Shown piece by piece: positions 29,418 through 40,300 of a stretch of DNA of 64,000 nucleotides (its first letter is position 1; each line of letters begins with the position of its first letter). The stretch spans positions 372,001 to 436,000 of the forward strand of contig NZ_LR215039.1 in the NCBI RefSeq assembly GCF_900660675.1, written 5' to 3'. The notes under the pieces were generated by a model, which was given only the letters and a program-made list of their open reading frames with translations, was not told where the DNA came from and did no database searches. A program made the position numbers and the translations under genes. The DNA is from Mycoplasmopsis columboralis. GTDB lineage: Bacteria > Bacillota_I > Bacilli_A > Mycoplasmatales > Metamycoplasmataceae.

Positions 29418-31722
29418 TATTTCCTCCGTTGGCATTAAAGTTAGCTGGTTTTACCACTGCATGTTTATTAAATGTTCTAAAGGCTTGAGAACTATTTAAA
29501 GTATCAGCTACAGCTTGATTATCTACATAAATAGTTTGGAAATGATAATTTCCAGACTCAATTAGTCCATAAAGATCTCTACCGAAATTATCAGGAACAC
29601 TATCACCTTTGAAGTATAAAGTGTTAACTAATGTTGGAGATGAGAAATACAATTTAGGACGTTCAGGTCCTTTAATTAATAACGCTGATCATTGTTGAGA
29701 AGTAAGTGTTGCAAGATCCACTTCAAATACATTTGTAGAATTATATAAAGTTAACTCTTTAAAGACACGATTATTTAAGAACATTCCTTTTAAGCTTCTA
29801 ATTGCAGGAACATTTGAGAAGTCTAATTTTGTAGGTCATGAACCATCTCCAAAGGCTCCTTGGAAGATTCTTTCACCACTTCTAGTATCAAATACCATTC
29901 TAAAGGCTTCGTTAATTGTACTTAGATTATCTTCAGCATCAAATTTAAGTTTGTTAAAAACAATTGTTCCGTATCCTTGTTGTGCATAGTCAAAACTTAC
30001 GAATTTTACCCCTCTTAAGGCATAAGGGTTAATTGCTCATTCTTTATCTAAAGCGCCATTTGAAGTATAAATTTCAAGCTCTTCAATGTGTTTGTCTTTT
30101 AAAGCTCTTAATGAAGATGTGTCACGCGCTTCAAAAATCAAGGTCAATTTTTTAACGGTGTCTGGAATTTGGCTAAGAATGTGATCGAATTTTTGTGTTC
30201 GATCATATTTACCCATATTTTTAATAACAATTCCATCTAATTTTCTAAATGGGGTTCTTCCTAATTCTTTAATAAAGTTTAAGAATTTTGAATATCCACT
30301 TGGATTAGCTGCATCTAAAACAGCAACAAATCTTGGTGATTTTCCAGCTTCAGTAGTACGAGCATATTCAGATTCAGGATTGTATTGTAACACTTCAATT
30401 CCATCTGATTTAGAAACTCCTAAATCTGAGTAATTTGATGTCACATCGGTTTTAACTCATCCAGGATAATTATTGTTTTTAATGTCATTATCTTCACGAC
30501 GGTGTGGACTTTTATCATATCCAAAATATCTTTTTTTGTTAGATTCAATGGCATGATTTCTTACAACGTTTTTAGAAGGATCAGCATATGCTCAAGACAC
30601 TCCAAAACTGTATGTTTCAAAACCTACATGAGGCACTCAACCATTAGCTAATCTTTCATCTAGTTCTTTAGAGAATAATTCAATAGCATTTTTAAAATCT
30701 AAAGCTGGGTTTTGATTTGGCACAATTCTTGGTCCAACCAATCCTAGAGCTTTAAGTTTTTTTTCCATTGTTTTACCATCATTTTGAATTAAAGTAAAGT
30801 AATTATCAACTCATTCTTTATTGTATGGAGGAACGTCTTCGCCACCAAATTCATATTTATATAATTTTTCATAAGCGTTGTGAAGCTGCTCTCTTTGCTC
30901 AGCAGTTCACTGAGCAGGAATGTTCACACTTAATGCTTTAAGAGTGTTTAATGAATTTTTAATAACTGCTTTTTCTGCTTCTGAAATAGAACCACCATTT
31001 TTAGGACTTTTTAATTTAGCAAAATCCAAATCAGGAAGCGATTCAATTTTTACTGCTGCACCCTCGGTAGCTTTTGGAACAGGTTTAGGTTCAGGAACGG
31101 GCTCAGGCGCAGGTTTAGGTTCTGGTTGAGGTTCTGGGGCTGGAGCTGGCTCGGGTTGAGGTTGGGGTTTAGGTTCTTCTTTTGGTTCTAATACCAAAGG
31201 AGGTTCTTCAACTTTTTCAACTGGCGGAATTTCTACCGCAGGTTTTTCCTCAACTGGTTTATCAGCAATTATAATTGGTTTTTTAGGTTCGGGCTCTGGT
31301 TCAGGAATAGGTTCTGGTTTTGGAGCTGGTGCTGGTTGAGGAGCAGGTTCAGGTTCCGGAGTTGGTGTAGGTGTAGGTTCAGGAACGGGGGCAGGTTCAG
31401 GCTCGGGTGTTGGTTCGGGTTCTGGAGCAGGAGCTGGTTCTGCTTCTGGTGTTTTTTCTACAGGTTCTGCTTCAACAACAGTTTCTTTAACTTTTTCTAA
31501 TTTTTCTAAGTTATTATCTTTGTTTGAAGAGTTATTTAAATTAGTGTTGATTGCATCAGCAATTAAATTAGAATTAATTGCACGAGACGCAATGTAAGCT
31601 TTGTTAGATTCGTTTTTATTAACTGAGGAATAAACAATTATAGCTGTAGTAGCACTAATTGCTGCAACCGCAGCAAAAGGAATGATATTCAAAAGCAATT
31701 TTGCTTTTTTGGCTTTAATCAT
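29398..31722 (-). CDS. mycoplasma immunoglobulin-binding protein (MIB)
   Basis: The 774-residue surface protein. Residues about 10-32 form a membrane anchor, 85-219 are a Glu-Pro/Pro-Ala repeat stalk, and the rest is the conserved immunoglobulin-blocking domain, including [20 protein letters not shown] and several LRR-like stretches ([12 protein letters not shown]). MIB captures the antibody Fv region so that the partner protease MIP can cut the heavy chain. The start at 31722 follows GGAGGTAAAC, 10 nt after the MIP stop. The repetitive stalk (31060-31470) could vary in length. Family assignment is from the domain and its coupling to MIP. Confidence 0.92.
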
Positions 31723-31731
31723 GTTTACCTC

Positions 31732-34065
31732 CTATTTTGTAAATTTGTATTCTTCTGGCACATTAGCATCAGAAGTCCCATTAGGGAATAAGTATGTTTT
31801 TATGTTTGATTTGTATTGGTTTAGAGCTTGACGATAAGATGTTCTTTGATTTTTTCCTCCACCATAAATTAGGTCATATTGTTCTAATTTATATGGACCA
31901 TAGGCTCCTTTATAATCAATTCCCTCACTTCTAAAAGCTTGTACTAAAGAAGTTAATGAGTTACCTTCTTTGTCATTTGAAGCAAAGTTAATACCAACAA
32001 TTTGATTATCAATGGTTCTAACGCTTGAACCTGAAGCACCTTGAAGAGGTTGTCATGAGTTCAGAGTGTAACCTAAACCATAGTTAAAGTATCAAGGACC
32101 TTGATATGAAGAAGTAGAATCTTTAAAGTTTCCTGCATTGAAAGGTAAACTATTTTGAGCATCAATTACCGGTGAAGTAATGAAGTAATCACTAATTCCT
32201 GGATGTGATAAAAAGTTTCTTACTCCAAATGATTTAGAAAAACCAGATCCGTATTCTTCAGTTGTAATTCTTCCGCTTGCTTGTTTTTTAGGATTTAGAT
32301 AAATTGGTTTATTAACTCAAATACTTGAAGTGTTTTGTAAAATTGATTCTTTACCAAATCTAGCTAAATCATCAAGTTGATTATCACTTGCTGAATTAGG
32401 GAAACCTAATGCCATTAAATTAACATTGCTTTTTGGAATGCTAACTGAGCGACCATCTTGGAGTGTAACTGAAATCTTTTCTTGATTGTTCTTTTCATAA
32501 TCTTTGTATAAAGATGAGCTTGCAAATTTGAATTTTCTACTTGCATCTCAATTAGCAAAATTGCTGGTTGCTCTTTGGGCTAATTCACTAGCAGTTGCTG
32601 TTTCAACAAAGCTACTTAATTTTCTTGATCAATATCCAAGTTTTTTACCTGGCTTGTTAAAGTCAATTTCTAAGACTGCAAAGTCAGCGATTTCTTCAGC
32701 ATTGTGGTATTTATTAGGGTTTTCCAAATAATCTTTAGGACTTGTTTTTAAGAAATCAATTCCTCCGTAAACAAGTTTTACTTGAGAAGGATCTAATTCA
32801 AAAGTTTCAATACGGAAATCCTCTGCATTAGTACTTAATTCTTGTTTTATTGGTAATTCATCATTAAAGTGTTCTAAAACAATTTTTTTAGTTATTCCCT
32901 TAATAACTGAGGCTTGAAGCAATTGGTTGTATTCAACTAGATATTGTTTGTTGAAATCTTCTTCAAGTTTGGCGAATTTTTCTTGATTAATATTACCTTG
33001 CAACTCTTGTTGCTCTTTTATTAGTTGCTCATATCTTTTAACATTTTCAGGTGTACCATCCACTTCCTCTTTACGAAGCTCAGTTCTTAAACGTTCAATT
33101 TCGGCATCAGATTGAGCAATTCTGTCATCAAAAGGTTTAGCAATTTTATTATGAATTTCAATTAATTCAGCTAATCTTTTTTGGGTTTTATCATACTCAA
33201 TCTTTTCTTTTTGCAAGTCGACAACATTTGAATAAACACCATCACTTGTAGTTTTTCTAAGGGCTTCAGCAACGTGTAAGTTTGTAGCTAGATATCATTT
33301 AGTTGGGTAACCGTTGTCATTTAGTTCATAGTCAATAATTCAAGCTGTTCCACGCTCAGTTAGAGAATCATTGGTGCTTATTAAATCATTTTGATTAGTT
33401 AATGCAATTGCAAAACTTTGTAAAGCGATATCTCTATATTTCTCATTAGGTAAAAATCTCGCAAGACCTCTATTTCCAACGGTAGAATTTCAATAAGCAG
33501 CTGATAGCTTGTACCCTAGAGGATTAGGTACTAATTTACCATTTTTATTAATGGTAAAATTTCTTAATAAAGCACTTTTGTAATCAGGTTGATCAGCTTG
33601 AGAAGCCTTTTGATCATAAGAATTTACATCAGATTCGTTAATCACAGAATATAAGGAGTTAGGATTGTAAATTCCTCTTCTAGTTAGTTCTGCCCCTAAA
33701 ACATTAATATAAGCATCTAAGTCAACTTTATTTTTTTGCTCTGTTGATAAGGCTTTATATTCAGCATCGCTAATGTTTGGTTTTCCTGGAATATTTAAAT
33801 TTGTTCCGTTCCCTGAATTTGGTTTAGCAAATTCGGTTTGAACATCTTCTAGACTACCTTCGTTTGAAGAACCTCCGGTATGAGAGTTATTAGAACCGGA
33901 ATCGCCAGTTTGTTTATTAGAATCACCGGTTTGTTTATCTGTATCTGGAGTTGGATTGGGTTCTTTCTTTGTATCTTGTGTACTTTTACTACAACTTGTA
34001 GATAAAGCTAATGCAGATATTGCACTTGATGTTACTAAAAAATGTTTTCAAAAGTATTTTTTCAT
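31732..34065 (-). CDS. immunoglobulin-specific serine endopeptidase MIP, lipoprotein
   Basis: The 777-residue lipoprotein: signal peptide and lipobox ending LALSTSC, an Asp/Ser/Gly-rich linker, then a trypsin-like DUF31 protease. The catalytic triad is visible as His264 (TNLHVAEA), Asp461 (DFAVLEIDF) and Ser678 (LQGASGSSV). About 110 residues of charged coiled coil (roughly 280-395, for example AEIERLRTELRKEEVD) sit between His and Asp. MIP cleaves immunoglobulin heavy chain held by MIB. It is the first gene of the operon; its ribosome site is weak (AAAAGAAAC). It sits behind a T18 promoter tract, so the whole system may switch. Confidence 0.92.
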
Positions 34066-34110
34066 GGGTTTGTTTCTTTTCGTTTTGTTATTAATATTTA
34101 ATACACTTAA

Positions 34111-34144
34111 ATTATAGTCACTTCTCAAAAAAAAAAAAAAAAAA
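34111..34144 (-). promoter_or_regulatory. promoter of the MIP-MIB/F1-like ATPase operon with T18 tract
   Basis: On the minus strand a T18 run (34127-34144) is followed 10 nt later by a perfect TATAAT (34111-34116), about 45 nt before the MIP start. The -35 position falls inside the homopolymer, so tract length would set the distance from upstream contacts to the -10 box. A seven-base inverted repeat (TAAAAAC/GTTTTTA) lies just beyond, at about 34160-34177, between the divergent promoters. Confidence 0.7.
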
Positions 34145-34199
34145 CGGGGTTATAAAAAGTAAAAACAAGCGTTTTTATAGTCTATTTATTATGTTTTGA

Positions 34200-34205
34200 T
34201 AAAAT
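34200..34205 (+). promoter_or_regulatory. -10 box of prfA-prmC
   Basis: TAAAAT (context GATAAAAT) ends 9 nt before the prfA ATG, implying a leaderless or very short 5' end. No Shine-Dalgarno site is present, which supports this. Confidence 0.5.
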
Positions 34206-34214
34206 AAAAGAACT

Positions 34215-35291
34215 ATGGAAAACACAATGTATAAATCTTTAATGCAAATCAAAGAAAAACATGATGAATTAGAACTAAAATTAAATCAACCAGAAATTGT
34301 AAGCGATATTAAAACATACACTCAATTGTCAAAGGAAATTAACAATATCAAGGATATAGTAGAGGCTTTTAATCAATATTTAGAAGCTGAAGAGAATTTA
34401 AAAAACGCCAAAGATATGCTTTTAGAGAAAGATGCCGAAATTATTTCTCTTGCAAAATTAGAAATTGCTGAAGCTGAAAGCAAAATGAATTCGTTAACAG
34501 AAGAGTTGAAAATCTTAATTTTACCTAAAGATGAAAACGATAATCGTGATGTTATTGTTGAAATTAGAGGGGCTGCAGGTGGTGATGAAGCAAATATTTT
34601 TGCTGGAGATTTATTCAGAATGTATTCAAAATATTGCAACGCTAATGATATGAAAGTTACAATATTAGAAACTTCTCCTTCGGATTCTGGTGGATTTTCA
34701 TTAATTACTTTCGCAGTAAAAGGTGATAAACCTTATTCAAAATTAAAATTTGAATCAGGCGCTCACCGTGTTCAAAGAGTTCCTGTGACCGAAACAAAAG
34801 GAAGAGTTCATACTTCAACTGCAACAGTTACAGTTATGCCTGAAATTGATGATGATATTGAAGTAGAAGTAAGAAGCGAAGATTTAAGAATTGATGTTTT
34901 CAGATCTTCTGGAAACGGTGGACAATCAGTTAACACCACTGACTCAGCCGTTAGAATTACACACTTACCTACTAATATAGTTGTTTCATGTCAAGAAGGA
35001 AAAAGCCAAATTCAAAACAAAGAAATTGCAATGAGAATTTTAAAATCTAAACTATATGACATTGAACTAAAGAAAAAACAAGAAGAAGAATCAATGTATC
35101 GGAAATTAGCTGGTTCAGGGGCTAGAAGTGAAAAAATAAGAACATATAATTATCCTCAAGATAGAGTTACAGATCATAGAATTTCATATTCTACTTCTTT
35201 ATCTCCTGTAATGGAAGGAAAACTAAATTCTATTATTGATGCTTTATTAGCAGAAGAACAAAATGAAAAAATCAAAGAAGCAGGACTTTAA
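34215..35291 (+). CDS. prfA: peptide chain release factor 1
   Basis: The 358-residue factor ends translation at UAA and UAG. The GGQ motif that triggers peptide release is in [17 protein letters not shown], about residue 235. Mycoplasmas lack RF2 because UGA is sense, so this should be the only class I release factor. The first ATG ([10 protein letters not shown]) is taken because the -10 box is 9 nt upstream; an ATG 12 nt later is possible. Its stop overlaps the prmC start (TAATG), pairing the factor with the enzyme that methylates its GGQ glutamine. Confidence 0.98.
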   Translation: MENTMYKSLMQIKEKHDELELKLNQPEIVSDIKTYTQLSKEINNIKDIVEAFNQYLEAEENLKNAKDMLLEKDAEIISLAKLEIAEAESKMNSLTEELKILILPKDENDNRDVIVEIRGAAGGDEANIFAGDLFRMYSKYCNANDMKVTILETSPSDSGGFSLITFAVKGDKPYSKLKFESGAHRVQRVPVTETKGRVHTSTATVTVMPEIDDDIEVEVRSEDLRIDVFRSSGNGGQSVNTTDSAVRITHLPTNIVVSCQEGKSQIQNKEIAMRILKSKLYDIELKKKQEEESMYRKLAGSGARSEKIRTYNYPQDRVTDHRISYSTSLSPVMEGKLNSIIDALLAEEQNEKIKEAGL

Positions 35292-36013
35292 TGCCAAACA
35301 AAAAAGATTTGCTTTTAGAAAAAAGAAGATATAACTTACCTCAAGAAATAACATCTGATGAACAAAAATTACTAGATCAAAACTGGCCAATTCAAAAAAT
35401 AATTGGTTATGTGGATTTAGCAAATGTTCGAATTGATGTCTCAAATAACATTTTAATTCCAAGATACGAAACAGAAGAATTGATCTATTATGCATTAGAA
35501 CAAATAAAACAAAATCCCAATATTACAAAAGTTTTAGATTTGTGTTCAGGAAGTGGTTTTATTGGTTTGGCACTAAAGAAAAATAATCCAAATTTAGCGA
35601 TAACTTGTGCAGATATATCACAAGAAGCTATTGCCTCTTCTCATAAAAATTCACTTTTAAACAATTTAAATATTAGAATTGTTCAATCAGATTTATTTGA
35701 AAATATTGATGATAAATATGATTTGATTATTTCAAATCCCCCTTACATATCTCATAAAGAAAAACTAGACAATTCGGTTTTAGATTTTGAACCTCACATA
35801 GCATTATTTGCCCCTGATGATGGATTATATTTTTATAAAAGAATTCTTAGTGAAGGTTGAAATTATTTAAGCGAAAATGGTTTTATGATGTTTGAAATAA
35901 ATCCCTTTCATTTATCTTTTTGGCACAATTTACGTAATCAATGAGATATAACAATAATTAAAGATATCTCTTCAAAAGATCGTTTTGTGATTGTAAAAAA
36001 ACTAAAGAAATAG
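35291..36013 (+). CDS. prmC: release factor glutamine methyltransferase
   Basis: The 240-residue SAM-dependent methyltransferase modifies the glutamine of the RF1 GGQ motif. The SAM-binding motif is LDLCSGSGFIGLAL, and the catalytic NPPY motif is in IISNPPYISHKE. The N-terminal helical domain is shorter than in E. coli PrmC (277 residues). Translation is coupled to prfA through TAATG. Two TGA Trp codons occur near the C-terminus, so a standard-code reading stops 51 residues early. Confidence 0.97.
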
Positions 36014-36029
36014 CTTCTTTAGTTTTTTT
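36001..36029. terminator. bidirectional terminator between prmC and the lipoprotein gene
   Basis: Nine-base stem ACTAAAGAA/TTCTTTAGT with a five-base loop and T7 on the + strand. It overlaps the ends of both converging genes and serves prmC certainly and the minus-strand lipoprotein gene possibly. Confidence 0.75.
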
Positions 36030-37296
36030 ACATACTAAGTTGTCCACTAAAAATACTGGTAATTAAAAGTAAAAGATCTCTGAAAGTTACTTTCTCTTCT
36101 TCTAATAAATTAACATTAATTCCTAGTCACTTACTTAAATTGAGAGCAAATTCATTAGAAGTAAGATTTTTAGTTAGCAATGGGTTTTCATTTTTGGCTA
36201 ATTCAAAAATTGTTTTTAAATAATTTGAAACATCCGGATTAGGAACGGCCAATGAAGCTCCACCGTTTAAGTAAATAGTTTCAAATAGGTTAATTAACTC
36301 TTGTTGTTTTTCAGCTGGTAGTTGTCTTATTTTTTTAATTTCGTTTACTTCTGTTTCAATCACTTCATTAATTGATGTAGAGATAATGTTTTTGAATTCA
36401 AAATATGTTTGAGTGAGGTACTCATTAGTTAATGTTTTACTATCAACTTTGCTCATAAATTCTTCAATTAATTTGATAACTTGAGCTGCTTTTGCAACCA
36501 AATCATTACTTAACTTAAGAATTGATGAATCAGGTTTGGCAAATAAACTTAAAGTAATTGGTAAGCTTGCAAGAACACCTTTCACTTGCTTTAATTGTTG
36601 AACAAAGTATTCTTTATGTGCACTTAATTGAACGTGTAAGAAATCAGTGATTTCTTTTCTAAGAGGGCCTTTTTGATCATTAGTGTGAATAGTTTTTTGA
36701 TATGAAATCTTTTTGTCAGAATTGTGTGGTTTAATTTGATATTTAATGACCAAATTCCCTTTGTTATCTAAAGATGTTGGTAAATATTGATTATCTTTTT
36801 TTAGATCCAAAACAACTCATTGGTTTGAATCATCTAAAACATAAAATTCATCTTCCTTGTAAAATTGATGAAGTTTTTTATCCTCATCTCCTTTTGTTAT
36901 TTTTCCTAATCTAATAGTTTTTAAAAATTCTTGAACATATAAATTAACAAATCCATAATTTTGATCATCTATAGAATTTGCAGAACCGGATCCATCTGCT
37001 GAAGTGCTTAAATTTAAAGAAACTCCTTTATCCACTCTAATATCAATTGAATCTTGAGTGTCGTTTGGAACTAAATAAAGTTTATCAAAGAACTTAGTTT
37101 TATATAAATCCTTAAAAATGTCTGATGGGACTTGGCGTAATTGAAGTAAACTTTCAGATAAATTTAAATGATCTCCCTCTAGTGCGTTTTCAGGCAAGGT
37201 TTTAGTTTGTGTTTTTTGGGTACATGCAGCTGAAAAAGCTCCAACACTTGAAACTAATACAGTTCCTAAAAGTAATTTTTTAAATATTTTTTTCAT
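36028..37296 (-). CDS. lipoprotein of unknown function
   Basis: The 422-residue protein begins MKKIFKKLLLGTVLVSSVGA with lipobox FSAAC (Cys25), so it is lipid-anchored on the cell surface. The mature part is charged and probably helical in its second half. No domain is recognised. Two TGA Trp codons occur. The start follows AAGGAA with TATAAT at 37334-37339. It lies directly downstream of the giant hydrolase lipoprotein but behind that gene's terminator and its own promoter, so the two are separate units. The C-terminus overlaps the prmC terminator. Confidence 0.85.
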
Positions 37297-37333
37297 AATG
37301 TTCCTTAATTTTATTTATAAATAAACTAATACT

Positions 37334-37339
37334 ATTATA
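37334..37339 (-). promoter_or_regulatory. -10 box of the 422-residue lipoprotein gene
   Basis: TATAAT on the minus strand (context TATATAATAG) 38 nt before the start codon, with AAGGAA just upstream of the ATG. Confidence 0.6.
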
Positions 37340-37351
37340 TAGAATTTAAAT

Positions 37352-37381
37352 AAAAAAATAGGCAAAGGAACCTTTACCTAT
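37352..37381 (-). terminator. terminator of the giant lipoprotein gene
   Basis: Eleven-base near-perfect stem ATAGGTAAAGG/CCTTTGCCTAT with a two-base loop and a T7 run on the minus strand. The TAG stop codon lies inside the upstream arm. Confidence 0.85.
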
Positions 37382-40300
37382 TCTCTTACCCGATTAGAAG
37401 CTCCAATATACCCTCTTTCTAATGATTCTAAGAGAACCTTAGTTTTGGTTTTGCTTGGATTGTATTTATCGCGAGGTTGACTAGTACGGTAGTAAATGTA
37501 TGCTAGCACTTGATCTTCTCAATAATTATTGTTATTTGTTGAACCTGAGTCATTTCCACTGGTATAAACGCTTCAGTATGATCTTCTTCCGGTTCAAGAA
37601 GTACGTGTCCCAAGTGTTTTAAGATAATTTGAATCGTTTCTAATTTGGTTTTTGTATTTATTATAAGCAGTATCTCATGCTTTTTCTTGTCCGTAAGCTA
37701 CATAAGCTTCGACGGTATCATATGTGTAATTTCAGAATAATCCACCAACATTAGCTTTATCATGAAGAATTCATAACAATAATGTATGAACACGATATAA
37801 AGCTTTATATCCATCATTTAACTTAAAGTTGGTTGAATTTCAACGATTAGCAGCTGCGTCAGCGTAAATCTTTAAGAAAATAGGTCTAAAGAACAGAGCT
37901 GCAAAATCAGATACTTTTCCTTTAAGAGTAAAAATGTTATATGAATCAAATTTAACTGTCGGAGCAAATGGTTGATTTCATTTGTAATCACCATTTGGTT
38001 GATTATTATTTGAATTTGAATTATTTGAAGAAGCATTTTGATCAATTGATGAAAGTTGTAAATCTAAGAAGCCATTTAAGAATTTATAAATTCCAGTGAC
38101 ATTTTCTAAAGAGGAGCTTTCAAATAAACGATTAATAAATTTAGTGTATGCTTCAGGACCAATATTTGAAGTGACATTGTTGAAAAAGCCAGTTAAATCA
38201 AAGATTTTTGAAGTAAGTATATTTTGTTCATCATCACTAAGTAGTGGTGAAAGAGCAGCTGAAGTAATTGCACGATTTAATGCAAAAGCAGGATCATTAA
38301 CTTTAGTAAAGTCAATTGATTTAATGTTTTCTACCATTTTATCGACAATTTTGGTTAATACATTATTATCAGCAGCTAAAGTTTTCAACAATCCGTTTGC
38401 AACTTGTTTCATCATGCTTAAATCAGCATCGTTGTCAAAATTGAATCCATATCCTTTAAGCATTTTGTGCAATATTGCCCCTACACCCTGATTAAGATCG
38501 GAATTGTTTTGGCCTGCAGTATTTTGGAATCATAATCTTACATATGTTTTAACTAAATTAGCATCAGCGTGTTGAATGAAATAATTTAATGCTTGTGGTC
38601 AGCTATTTAATTTAGCGTACTCAGTATTAGAATCCACAAAACTTGCACTTAGAAGTTTAATCACGTTCATGATGTTTCCATCACGCACAATTCTTACAAT
38701 CATATTGGTAATGGTTGTTGCATCATAATCCACAATTGAAGAACCAACATTTAAACTATTTAAAATTGCTTCCAACTTACCTGGACGGTACACAAAAGAT
38801 TCAATAATTTTGTGAAGTCCATTTTTAATGATATTTTTATTGTTGGTAATAGTTTGGTCGCCAATGAATTTTTTAAAGAAGTCATATTGGGTTGGTTTAA
38901 TTGAAGCAACAATTTTGCTTGCAAGTTTTGGAAGAGCTTCAAAAATTGAACCTTCTTCTTCTTTAACTAAATTAATAATTCCATCAAGAACTTGATCAAT
39001 TAAGCCAATTCGGTTAAACATTGGCACAAGTTCAGTTGATAATAAGTTAATTAAATTATCAATTTCGGTTGTTTTATCCACTTCAAGGAAGGTAAAGAAT
39101 TTTCCAACGGCAGTTTTTACTGCTTGTTGAGATTCTTCTGAAGAGAATGTGTAAGTGATTAACTCTTTGGCTTTTGTTTTAAAGTAGGTTGTGTTTGCTT
39201 CAACATTAAAGTAGGCTTTAAGTAAGTCTAATAAAGTATTTGAAGATTCAATTTGATTTGGATTATCAACTAAAAAGGCAATAAAATGATTGATTAACTC
39301 TCTTAGTTGCGGCGCTTTAGCTCCACGATTAATCAAATTAATTAACACAGTGCTATCAAAAAGATTTTGATTAATTCATTCTTGAGTAGCGGTTGGAAGT
39401 TTGTTTCACACAAAAGTTCCAAAATCAAACTCAGTACTAAAGTGATTTAATACATTTTCGATTAGTTGCTTAATATCAGCTTTTTTAGAGACAAATGCTT
39501 GAGAGTGAGAAAGTACTCTAAATAATGATAAGACATTGCTTTCAAGATTATCCCCGGCAAATAAAGCACTAAATTGGTTTATTATAGCTGAAACAATAAC
39601 GCTAAAATCACCTTGGTATCCATTTTGAGAAAGAACTTCAAAAGCTTTATCAATTACAGTGTTTGTCAATCCAAAATGTTCATTTAATGCACTAACTGTG
39701 TCTAAAAGAGATTCAATTAAACTTTGTGGGTCAGTAATGTGTTCAAAAACTCATCCGAAGTTATTGTCTTGGGCTAATTTGTAAATTATTTTTGAAACAG
39801 CATTTGTTAAAACATCGTTATTGAAAATATCACTTAAAGAGATTTGAATATTTGCTTTTAAAGAAGTCTTGAATTCTTCTGACGCGAAAATATTTTTAAC
39901 TAAGTCATTATAAGTATTTGCTTGAGCAATGTTTTGAGCATTATCCAAGACATGATTAAGAGCACCAGTTATGATGTTTTGCACTGAAGAGAGTTTTAAC
40001 AACTCACTTGTAGCTGTAGCTGCTTCACTTGCAGTTAAGCCATATTGCTCTAAAGTTGCTGATAAGTTTAAATCAGTAAGTAGTTTTTCAACTTCATTAC
40101 TTTTGGCACCAAATGAGTAAATTACTCCTTGAATTAATTGTTTGATTTGATCTTTTTGATTTTGTAAATATTCTGAGTTTAACAGAGCTTTTACAATGTT
40201 AAAATGTGAAGATTTGAAAATTTCTATTGAAGCAGAACTTAAATTGTTAATAAACTCTGCTGCATTATTTGAAGTATTGAAACTTTCAAATAATTGATTA

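Noticed and set aside
30920..31129. + strand frame rich in Gly-Ser-Gly opposite MIB
   Set aside because: It is the complement of the Glu-Pro repeat stalk; the glycine-serine pattern is a by-product of that repeat.
34158..34178. Inverted repeat TAAAAAC/GTTTTTA as a terminator
   Set aside because: It lies between divergent promoters with no gene reading into it, and the stem is short and AT-rich. An operator or chance is likelier.
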